DNA from: an uncultured Bacilli bacterium
GTDB taxonomy: Bacteria; Bacillota_I; Bacilli_A; RFN20; CAG-826
Length of the DNA stretch: 64,000 bases
Reading direction: 5' to 3'
NCBI GenBank assembly: GCA_944372115.1
Contig: CALVYH010000003.1
Location: forward strand, 62,001 to 126,000
Made by a program: the position numbers and the translations under genes. Shown here in pieces: positions 33,292 to 40,934 of this stretch (its first letter is position 1; each line of letters opens with the position of its first letter). Below the pieces are notes generated by a model. The model ran no database searches. It had not been told where the DNA came from and saw only the letters and a program-made list of their open reading frames with translations.

Positions 33292-35398
33292 AATCGAAAA
33301 AGAAACAGTAAATGAAGAAAATTTTTCAAATAATGAGGAAGAAGTTTTCACAATTGATGAAGATGCTGGATTTACTGATACTGAAAAGAATTTAGATAAA
33401 CGTATTTCTAAAGACATTATCGTTAATGTTGATGAAAAAGCATTAGAAAAAGGTAGCGAAACCTATACTAGTGAAAATTTAACAGTTTTAGATGGACTTG
33501 AAGCTGTAAGAATTAGACCTGGTATGTATATTGGCTCAACTTCATCAACAGGTCTTCATCATCTCGTTTGGGAAATTGTTGATAATGGTATTGATGAAGC
33601 TTTAGCTGGCTATTGTGATACTATTAATGTTTCTATTAATCGCGATGGAACAGTTACTGTTTCTGATAATGGTAGAGGTATTCCTGTTGATAAAGTCGCT
33701 AAAACTGGTTTAAGTGGTGTTGAAACTGTTTTTACAGTCTTACATGCTGGTGGTAAATTTGGTGATAATGAAGGATATAAAGTTTCTGGTGGATTACATG
33801 GTGTTGGTGCTTCCGTTGTTAACGCTCTTTCTTCATGGCTTGAAGTAGTTGTTGATAAGGATGGTGGAGAATATTTTATCCGTTTTGAAAATGGTGGACA
33901 TATTGTTAAACACCTTGAAAGAGTTGGAAATACAACTAAACATGGGACAAAAGTTACTTTTAAACCTGATCCATTAATTTTTAATGAAACAACAGAATTT
34001 AATTTTGATACTATTAAAAATCGTTTAAGACAAATGGCTTTTTTAAACAAAAAAGTTAGAATTAATTTAACTGATTTTAGAGTTGATCCTGCAAAAGAAG
34101 AATCATTCTATTATGAAGGTGGTTTAAAAGAATATGTTCAATTTTTAAACAAAACTTCAATTCCTTTAATTGATGACATTTTTTATTGTGAAGGTATTCA
34201 AAAATTTAAAGATATTAACGAAAAAGAAGAAACAATTGTTGTTGAAGTAGCAATGCAATATATTGACGGTGATAATACCAATAATATTTATTCTTTCTGT
34301 AATAATGTTTCAACAGGAAATGGTGGTACTCACGTTGAAGGTTTTGGTTTAGCGATGACAAGAGTTTTAAATAATTATGCTCGTGATAATAATATTTTAA
34401 AGAAAAACGATAAAGAAAACTTTAATTCAGAAGATTGGAAGAAAGGTTTAACCGCAATTATTTCAATTAAACATCCAAATCCTCAATATGAAGGACAAAC
34501 TAAAGGAAAATTAGGTAATCCTGAAGTTAAAAAGATTGTTTCTAATATTTTAGGCCAAGCTTTGGGTAGATATTTAGAAGAAAATAAAAATAAAGCTTTA
34601 TTAATCATGAAAAAGATTTATGAAGCTTATGAAAGAAGATTAAAAATTGAATCTTACAAAAAGAATCTTGAAAAGAAAAATGGTCTTGATTTAGCTACAC
34701 TTCCTGGAAAATTAGCAGATTGTAGTTCAAATAACCCAGAAGAATGCGAATTATTTATTGTTGAGGGTAATTCAGCAGGAGGTAGTGCTAAATTAGGAAG
34801 AGATCCAAGAATTCAAGCTATTTTGCCTTTAAGAGGTAAAATTTTAAATGTCCAAAAAGCTCAAGAACATAAAATTATGGATAATGCTGAAATTGGTAAT
34901 ATGATTACCGCAATTGGCGGAGGATATGGTGAAAAATTTGATGTCAGTAAAATTAGATATCACAAAATCGTTATTATGACTGATGCTGATGTTGATGGCT
35001 CACATATTCGTATTTTACTTTTAACATTCTTTAATAGATTTATGAGACCTTTAATTGAAAAAGGTTATGTTTATATTGCTCAACCACCTTTATATAAAGT
35101 CGAATATAAAGGTAAAGCATATTATGCTTATTCAGATGAACAATTAAATGTTATTAGAAAACAATTAAATTTTAAGAGTGGTTATCCTTTCCAAAGATAT
35201 AAAGGTTTAGGTGAAATGGATCCTGACCAACTTGAAGAAACAACAATGAATCCAGAAGTTAGAAAAATGCTTAGAGTAACTGTTGATGATGCTATTACTG
35301 CTGATCAAATCTTTAATGATTTAATGGGTGAAGATGTTGCTCCAAGAACTGAATTTATTAGAGATAATGCTCAATTTGTTAAAAATCTTGATATTTAA
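33278..35398 (+). CDS. gyrB: DNA gyrase subunit B
   Basis: GyrB is the ATPase subunit of gyrase, which introduces negative supercoils. I choose the ATG at 33278 (706 residues) because AAAGGAGG lies at 33264-33271; an in-frame ATG at 33257 lacks such a site. The GHKL ATPase motifs are present (VDNGIDEALAGY, DNGRGIPV, GGLHGVGASVVNAL), as is the TOPRIM domain (VEGNSAGGSAK, then DADVDGSHIR). Before the conserved start of the family (YTSENLTVLDGLEAVR) lies an acidic extension of about 60 residues, where Bacillus has about 8. Its role is unknown. It overlaps recF by 14 bases and precedes gyrA by 23. Confidence 0.97.
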   Translation: MKEDKIEKETVNEENFSNNEEEVFTIDEDAGFTDTEKNLDKRISKDIIVNVDEKALEKGSETYTSENLTVLDGLEAVRIRPGMYIGSTSSTGLHHLVWEIVDNGIDEALAGYCDTINVSINRDGTVTVSDNGRGIPVDKVAKTGLSGVETVFTVLHAGGKFGDNEGYKVSGGLHGVGASVVNALSSWLEVVVDKDGGEYFIRFENGGHIVKHLERVGNTTKHGTKVTFKPDPLIFNETTEFNFDTIKNRLRQMAFLNKKVRINLTDFRVDPAKEESFYYEGGLKEYVQFLNKTSIPLIDDIFYCEGIQKFKDINEKEETIVVEVAMQYIDGDNTNNIYSFCNNVSTGNGGTHVEGFGLAMTRVLNNYARDNNILKKNDKENFNSEDWKKGLTAIISIKHPNPQYEGQTKGKLGNPEVKKIVSNILGQALGRYLEENKNKALLIMKKIYEAYERRLKIESYKKNLEKKNGLDLATLPGKLADCSSNNPEECELFIVEGNSAGGSAKLGRDPRIQAILPLRGKILNVQKAQEHKIMDNAEIGNMITAIGGGYGEKFDVSKIRYHKIVIMTDADVDGSHIRILLLTFFNRFMRPLIEKGYVYIAQPPLYKVEYKGKAYYAYSDEQLNVIRKQLNFKSGYPFQRYKGLGEMDPDQLEETTMNPEVRKMLRVTVDDAITADQIFNDLMGEDVAPRTEFIRDNAQFVKNLDI

Positions 35399-35421
35399 TC
35401 AAAGAAGCGAGGTAAAAATAT

Positions 35422-37935
35422 ATGGCAGATGAAAATAAAGTTGAAATTGAAAGTGGTATAGTTCCATCTTTAAAAGACGCTGAAATTGTCGATGAAGTTA
35501 AATCCTCATTTCTTGATTATGCAATGAGTGTTATTATTTCTCGTGCTTTACCAGATGTAAGAGATGGTTTAAAACCGGTTACAAGAAGAATTATTTATTG
35601 TATGGATGAAAGTGGATACACTCCAGATAAACCTTTCGTTAAATGTGCTAAAGTTGTTGGTGACGTCATGGGTAAATATCATCCACATGGAGACTCATCA
35701 ATTTATATGGCAATGGTTCGATTAGCACAAGATTTCTCGATGCGTTACCCACTTGTTGATGGACATGGTAATTTTGGTACTATGGATGGTGATGATCCTG
35801 CAGCCTACCGTTACACTGAAGCTAGAATGGAAAAATTAGCTTTAGAAATGGTTAGAGATATTAATTTGAATACAGTTGATTTTTCACCAAATTATGATGG
35901 TAATTTAGAAGAACCTAATGTTTTACCTGCACATTTTCCAAATCTTTTAGTAAATGGAAGTGATGGTATTGCTGTTGGTATGGCTACAAAAATGCCTCCA
36001 CATAACTTAAAAGAAGTAATTTTAGCTCTTCAAGCTTATGCTAAAAATCCAGATATAACTGTTGAAGAATTAATGGGAATTATGAAAGGTCCAGATTTTC
36101 CTACTGGTGGAATTGTTTACGGACTTAATGGTATTAGAGATTATTATGCAACAGGTAGAGGAACATTCGTTTTAAGATCGAAAACTCAAATTGTTGAAGA
36201 AAATAATGGTAAAAGCAAAATAATCATTACTGAAATCCCTTATCAAACAAATAAAGCAAGCATTGTTGCTAAAGTTGGTGAATTATATAGAGATAAAAAA
36301 ATTGAAGGAATTACATCAATCAAAGATTTTTCAAAAGCTAATGTTCATATAGAAATTGAGTGTAAAAAAGATGCAGTTCCATCGGTAGTTTTGAATCAAT
36401 TATTTAAAAATACTCAACTCGAAACTTCATATGGTGTTATTAATTTAGCTATTGTTGATGGAGTTCCAAGAGTTTTATCTTTAAAAGAATTACTTCAAAA
36501 TTATTTAGATTTCCAAATTGAAGTTGTTAGAAGAAGAACTGTTTTCTTACTTGATAAAGATGAAAAAAGAAAACATATTATCGAAGGTTTATTAATTTGT
36601 AGAGATAATATTGATGAAATTGTTCAAATGGTTAAAGATAGTGAAAATAACCAAGATTTCGTTCAAAGAGCAATGGTTTCCAGATTCAAATTTAGTGAAG
36701 TACAAGCTAACGCAATTATCACTTTACAACTTGGTAGATTAACACATCTTGAAAACACAAAATTACTTAATGAAAAGGCTCAATTAGAACAAAACATTGA
36801 AAAATATCACTTTATTTTATCTTCACGTGAAAATATGAGAGATGTTGTTTTAAATGAATTGGAAGAAATTAAAACAAAATTTGGTGATGATAGAAGAACT
36901 GTTATTTCTAATGAATTTATTTCAATAGAAGATGAAGATTTAATTCCTGAAGAAGAGGTTGTTATTACTCTTACTGAAAAAGGATATATTAAAAGGATGG
37001 CTGCTAATGAATTTAAGGCTCAAAATAGAGGTGGAAAAGGAATTAAAGGTATGACAACTTATGAAGATGATGAAGTTGATAAATTGGTTTATAGTAAAAC
37101 CCATACTGATATCTTATTTTTCTCAAATTTTGGACGAGTTTATAGAAAAAGAGGTTATGAAATCTCTGAAGGCAGTCGTATTGCGAAAGGAACACATATT
37201 GGAAATCTTTTAAATTTAGATAAAGATGAAAAAATTGTTTCTATTATTGCTTCTGATGATTATGAGAATAAATATCTTTTCTTCGCAACAAGAAAAGGTT
37301 TAGTAAAACGTGTTAAACTTGAAGAATTTGTAAGAATTAATACAAATGGTAAATATGCAATTAAATTTAATGATGATGATAATTTACTTGATGTAAAAGT
37401 AACAAATGGTAATGCAAAAGTTCTTTTAGCTAGTGATGAAGGTCAACTTGCTTTATTTGATGAAACTCAAGTTAGAGCAATGGGTAGAACTGCTAAAGGT
37501 GTTGGTGGTATGAAACTTGGTAATGCTCATCTTGTTTCATTAGCAACATCAAACGAAGGCAATTTAGTATTTGTTATTAGTGAAAATGGTTTAGGTAAAT
37601 TATCAGAAATGGAAGATTATAGAGAAACACATCGTAATTCAAAAGGTGTTAAAACTATAAAAATTACTGAAAAAACTGGTAAATTATGTGCTATGAAAGT
37701 AGTTAAAGGTGATGAAGATTATCTTGCAATTACTAATAGTGGAATAATTATTCGTTCACCACTTTCCCAAGTTAGAAGATGTGGTAGAAATTCTCAAGGT
37801 GTGATTTTAATGAATATGAAAAATGAAAATGATCACATTTCTTCAATAACAATTCTTCCTCATGAAGAAGAGGTTATAGAAAATAATACTGAAAATAATG
37901 AAACTATTGTAAATAATGAAGTAGAAGCAAAATAA
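35422..37935 (+). CDS. gyrA: DNA gyrase subunit A
   Basis: GyrA cuts and rejoins DNA for gyrase. The 837-residue protein has the catalytic tyrosine in [10 protein letters not shown], the C-terminal six-blade DNA-wrapping domain, and the GyrA box QNRGGKG, a slight variant of QRRGGKG that confirms gyrase rather than topoisomerase IV. In the quinolone region [14 protein letters not shown] the serine equivalent to E. coli Ser83 is kept (residue 92). The acidic residue equivalent to Asp87 is Met96, which removes one anchor of the quinolone-magnesium bridge. A GAGG site precedes the ATG. A parS-like site lies at 36820-36833. Confidence 0.97.
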   Translation: MADENKVEIESGIVPSLKDAEIVDEVKSSFLDYAMSVIISRALPDVRDGLKPVTRRIIYCMDESGYTPDKPFVKCAKVVGDVMGKYHPHGDSSIYMAMVRLAQDFSMRYPLVDGHGNFGTMDGDDPAAYRYTEARMEKLALEMVRDINLNTVDFSPNYDGNLEEPNVLPAHFPNLLVNGSDGIAVGMATKMPPHNLKEVILALQAYAKNPDITVEELMGIMKGPDFPTGGIVYGLNGIRDYYATGRGTFVLRSKTQIVEENNGKSKIIITEIPYQTNKASIVAKVGELYRDKKIEGITSIKDFSKANVHIEIECKKDAVPSVVLNQLFKNTQLETSYGVINLAIVDGVPRVLSLKELLQNYLDFQIEVVRRRTVFLLDKDEKRKHIIEGLLICRDNIDEIVQMVKDSENNQDFVQRAMVSRFKFSEVQANAIITLQLGRLTHLENTKLLNEKAQLEQNIEKYHFILSSRENMRDVVLNELEEIKTKFGDDRRTVISNEFISIEDEDLIPEEEVVITLTEKGYIKRMAANEFKAQNRGGKGIKGMTTYEDDEVDKLVYSKTHTDILFFSNFGRVYRKRGYEISEGSRIAKGTHIGNLLNLDKDEKIVSIIASDDYENKYLFFATRKGLVKRVKLEEFVRINTNGKYAIKFNDDDNLLDVKVTNGNAKVLLASDEGQLALFDETQVRAMGRTAKGVGGMKLGNAHLVSLATSNEGNLVFVISENGLGKLSEMEDYRETHRNSKGVKTIKITEKTGKLCAMKVVKGDEDYLAITNSGIIIRSPLSQVRRCGRNSQGVILMNMKNENDHISSITILPHEEEVIENNTENNETIVNNEVEAK
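36820..36833. other. parS-like site 8 (inside gyrA)
   Basis: TCTTCACGTGAAAA keeps the palindromic core TTCACGTGAA with a degenerate outer left arm. Confidence 0.5.
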
Positions 37936-37942
37936 TTTAATA

Positions 37943-38953
37943 ATGAATCCATTAATTTTTTATAAACAAACATCAAAAAACGATAATTTTGAAGCTTCTA
38001 AATTAAAAAAAGCATTGGTGAATTCTTTAGAAATTAGAAATGCATCATATGTTAATTCCATTTTAGATGAAACATATGATGTCATTCATTTCTTAAATTT
38101 AGAAGATGTAGCTTATTATTCAAATTCTATTAAAAAGAGTGTAAAAAAGGTAATAAGTCTATTTTATTGTGAAGAGGATAATCGTGGAAGGATATTAGAA
38201 GAGAGTAAAAAAGAAAATTTATATATTATTAAACCTAATGATGTAGAAATTTTAAATAAACTTGATTGTATTTTTGTTCCTACAGAAGAAGCAAAAAATT
38301 ATTTGCTATCATTTAATGTCACTTCAAGAATAGAAACTTTATATTATCCATTAAGAAATGTTAAATTTAATTTAGAAAATAATGTTTTAAAAAACGTAGT
38401 TTATCGTTATTTTCAACTTGATGAATCATCAATTATTGCTACTGTTTCATTATATTTTAAAGATTATGAAGCGTTTAAAAAAATTAAAGAATTAGCTTTA
38501 GCATTTCCAAAAGTTAAATTTATAGTTTTAACTGAAGCTGACCCATTCAAATATTTTGCTTTAAAAACAAAAAAACTATTTAAAGAAAAAATAAGTAATA
38601 TTATTTTTGCTTCTAACTTAAACGATGATATTTATTGTTCATTATTTTTCAACTCAAAAATGTATTTAAATATTTCTTCTTCATATGGTAATGTTATCGA
38701 ACTTTTTGATGCTATGGCTTCTAAAACTCAAATTTTTACATTAAATTACTCATCTTTTTGTGATATCACAATTGATAAAGAAACATCATATAACTATAAT
38801 AGTCTTGATTTATTAAAATCAGGTATAAATGAATATTTATCTGGTTTAATTGAGTCAACTACTAAAAAAGCTTATGAATTTTCAAAAGAAGCAAACGTTA
38901 ATAAAGTAGGGGAAAAATTAATTGATGTATATAAAAGTATTTTGGAGGAATAA
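37943..38953 (+). CDS. Putative GT-B glycosyltransferase (GT4-like)
   Basis: This 336-residue protein looks like a glycosyltransferase of GT-B fold. An N-terminal half contains a DVIHFLN-type strand and a hinge sequence FVPTEEAKNYLLSF. A C-terminal Rossmann half has a donor-site-like SSSYGNVIELFDAMASKTQ segment, in the position of the usual E-x7-E motif of family GT4. Members of this type transfer sugars to membrane lipids or cell-wall polymers. It lies 7 bases after gyrA and 2 bases before serS, so it is co-transcribed with housekeeping genes, an unusual place. The first Gly-rich loop is hard to see, so the assignment is moderate. Confidence 0.65.
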   Translation: MNPLIFYKQTSKNDNFEASKLKKALVNSLEIRNASYVNSILDETYDVIHFLNLEDVAYYSNSIKKSVKKVISLFYCEEDNRGRILEESKKENLYIIKPNDVEILNKLDCIFVPTEEAKNYLLSFNVTSRIETLYYPLRNVKFNLENNVLKNVVYRYFQLDESSIIATVSLYFKDYEAFKKIKELALAFPKVKFIVLTEADPFKYFALKTKKLFKEKISNIIFASNLNDDIYCSLFFNSKMYLNISSSYGNVIELFDAMASKTQIFTLNYSSFCDITIDKETSYNYNSLDLLKSGINEYLSGLIESTTKKAYEFSKEANVNKVGEKLIDVYKSILEE

Positions 38954-38955
38954 AG

Positions 38956-40236
38956 ATGCTAGATATTAATTACATTATTGAAAATAAAGAAAAGGTTAAA
39001 GAACTTTTAAAAAGAAAGAATTATGAAGTTGATATTGATACTTTATGCGATCAAATATTAGAAAAAAGAAAAATTCAAAGAGAAGTTGAACAAAATAAAG
39101 CTGAACAAAATAAATTATCAAAAAGTGTTCCACAAGTTAAAAAAGAAGGTGGAGATGTTACAAAAATCTTTGAAGAAGTTAAACATTTAGCTGCTTTAAA
39201 TAAAGAAAAAGAAGAAAAATTAGAAGTGTTAGAAAAAGAAATTAATACAGTTTTAGTTGCTTTACCTAATCTTCCTGATGAAGATTTACTTCCTGGTGAA
39301 AAAGAAAATAATAAACCTATTTATTTTTATAAAGATAAGCCTTCATTTTCATTTAAAATTAAAGATCATGTTGAACTTGCTGAATCTTTAGGTTTAATTG
39401 ATTATGAAAGAGGAGCAAAAGTTAGTGGAGCTGGAACTTGGTTTTATACTGGTTTAGGTGCTCAACTCGAATGGGCTTTAATTAATTTCTTTATTAGTGA
39501 ACATCTTAAAGATGGATTTACTTTTATGCTTCCTCCTCATATTTTAAATTATGATAGTGGATTTACTGCTGGACAATTCCCTAAATTTGAAAACGATATT
39601 TTTAAACTTGAGTTACCAGATCAATTTAAATTTATGCTTCCAACTGCAGAAACAGCTTTAGTTAATTATTATCGTAATGAAATTTTAAGTGAAAAAGATT
39701 TACCTAAAAAATTCTTTGCATATACCCCTTGCTATAGAAAAGAAGCTGGTACAAATAGAGCTGAAGAAAGAGGCATGATTAGAGGATATCAATTCAATAA
39801 AGTTGAAATGGTTGAATATACTGCTGATAATGACTCTGATAGAGCATTTGAAGAATTAGTTAATAAAGCAAAAAATTTAGTTGAAAAATTAGGTTTACAC
39901 TTTAGAATTTCAAAACTTGCTGCTGGAGATTGTTCTCATTCAATGGCAAGAACTTATGATATTGAAATTTATTTCCCTTCATTAGATATTTATAAAGAAG
40001 TTTCATCAGTTTCTAATGCAAGAAGTTATCAAGCAAGAAGAGGAATGATGAGATATAAAGATGAAGAAGGAAAAATGCATTATATGCACACATTAAATGG
40101 TAGTGGACTTGCAACTTCAAGAGTTTTCCCAGCATTACTTGAACAATATCAAAATGAAGATGGATCAGTTACAATTCCAGAGGTCTTACGTCCATTTATG
40201 GGTGGATTAACAGTTTTAAAACCTATAAAAAAATAG
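38956..40236 (+). CDS. serS: Seryl-tRNA synthetase
   Basis: The enzyme charges tRNA-Ser, and also tRNA-Sec where present. The 426-residue protein starts with the long antiparallel coiled-coil arm (about residues 28-105) that grips the variable arm of the tRNA. The class II core follows, with motif 2 in CYRKEAGTNRAEERGMIRGYQ and motif 3 in NGSGLATSRVFPALLEQY. A TTGGAGGAA ribosome binding site lies at the end of the glycosyltransferase gene. Its TAG stop is adjacent to the -10 box of the SRP RNA gene. Confidence 0.97.
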   Translation: MLDINYIIENKEKVKELLKRKNYEVDIDTLCDQILEKRKIQREVEQNKAEQNKLSKSVPQVKKEGGDVTKIFEEVKHLAALNKEKEEKLEVLEKEINTVLVALPNLPDEDLLPGEKENNKPIYFYKDKPSFSFKIKDHVELAESLGLIDYERGAKVSGAGTWFYTGLGAQLEWALINFFISEHLKDGFTFMLPPHILNYDSGFTAGQFPKFENDIFKLELPDQFKFMLPTAETALVNYYRNEILSEKDLPKKFFAYTPCYRKEAGTNRAEERGMIRGYQFNKVEMVEYTADNDSDRAFEELVNKAKNLVEKLGLHFRISKLAAGDCSHSMARTYDIEIYFPSLDIYKEVSSVSNARSYQARRGMMRYKDEEGKMHYMHTLNGSGLATSRVFPALLEQYQNEDGSVTIPEVLRPFMGGLTVLKPIKK

Positions 40237-40242
40237 TATAAT
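40237..40242 (+). promoter_or_regulatory. -10 box of the SRP RNA gene
   Basis: A perfect TATAAT begins directly after the serS stop codon, 7 bases before the predicted 5' end of the RNA. No good -35 box stands at the usual distance. Confidence 0.6.
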
Positions 40243-40248
40243 TATTGA

Positions 40249-40333
40249 GCCGTTACAAATTAATCTTTCGAACCAGGTCAGGATGGGAACATAGCAGCCT
40301 TAAGAAAACCTTTAATTGTGTAACGGTTTTTTT
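40249..40333 (+). ncRNA. ffs: Signal recognition particle RNA (small type, 4.5S-like)
   Basis: The RNA binds Ffh and targets nascent membrane and secreted proteins to the membrane. The conserved apical part is clear: CCAGGTCAGG, a GGAA tetraloop closed by ATG/CAT, and the asymmetric loop sequence AGCAGCC. The ends pair as CCGTTAC (40250-40256) with GTAACGG (40320-40326), extended by AATTAA/TTAATT. A T run ends the gene. At about 85 nt it lacks an Alu domain and is the short form also found in Mollicutes and Gram-negatives, unlike the long scRNA of Bacillus. It lies between serS and tadA. Confidence 0.93.
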
Positions 40334-40350
40334 AATGATTTAATTTAAGT

Positions 40351-40806
40351 ATGAATAAAGAATCTTATTATGAAAAATATATGGAAGTTGCTTTAAAAGA
40401 AGCAAAAAAAGCTTATAAAAATGATGATGTTCCTGTTGGAGCAATTTTAATTGATGATAATGGAAAAATTATTTCAAAAGGTTTTAATAAAAAAGAAAAA
40501 GATAATGATGTTAGTAAACACGCTGAAATAATTGCTATAAGAAAAGCCAATAAAATTTTAAACAATTGGAGATTAGATAATTTAATTTTAGTTGTTACTT
40601 TATCACCTTGCTTAATGTGTTTAGGAGCAATTATTGCTTCAAGAATTAAAAAAGTTGTTATAGGGTGTATGGATAATAAATTAAGCGATAAAGAAAATAT
40701 AATTTTAAACGATTTATATTTTGATAATAACATCGAAATTTTAAAAGGTGTTAAAGAAAATGAATGTAAAGAGATATTAAATGATTTTTTTAATAAAAAA
40801 CGATAA
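40351..40806 (+). CDS. tadA: tRNA-specific adenosine deaminase
   Basis: TadA converts A34 to inosine in tRNA-Arg(ACG) and is essential where that tRNA is the sole CGN reader. The 151-residue protein has the zinc motifs of the cytidine deaminase fold: HAEI (catalytic His and Glu, about residue 57) and PCLMC (two Cys, about residue 87). It directly follows the SRP RNA gene, as in related genomes where tadA and the SRP RNA are neighbours. No Shine-Dalgarno sequence is visible before the ATG. Confidence 0.95.
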   Translation: MNKESYYEKYMEVALKEAKKAYKNDDVPVGAILIDDNGKIISKGFNKKEKDNDVSKHAEIIAIRKANKILNNWRLDNLILVVTLSPCLMCLGAIIASRIKKVVIGCMDNKLSDKENIILNDLYFDNNIEILKGVKENECKEILNDFFNKKR

Positions 40807-40850
40807 TTTTTTAACTTGATAAACGCGACAATTATCGTTAATATTTGTAT
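40799..40850 (+). terminator. Possible terminator of tadA
   Basis: The inverted repeat AACGATAATT / AATTATCGTT (40799-40808 and 40830-40839), with a 21-base loop, overlaps the tadA stop and is followed by a T-rich stretch. The long loop makes it a weak candidate. Confidence 0.35.
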
Positions 40851-40855
40851 TTTTA

Positions 40856-40886
40856 TTAACAATGTAAAAAATGTAAAGATTATAAT
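40856..40886 (+). promoter_or_regulatory. Candidate regulated promoter of the ABC/P-type ATPase operon
   Basis: TTAACA (40856-40861) and a perfect TATAAT (40881-40886) are 19 bases apart, longer than optimal. The spacer holds two direct repeats ATGTAAA (40862-40868 and 40871-40877). A long spacer with repeats often marks a promoter needing a regulator. This is inference. Confidence 0.45.
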
Positions 40887-40934
40887 ATTAAAATTATTAT
40901 TTTTAAATAAATTTAATTTGTGTAATAATAAAGC

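Noticed and set aside
33610-34050. Long open frame antisense to gyrB
   Set aside because: It overlaps the fully conserved GHKL domain and has no ribosome binding site.
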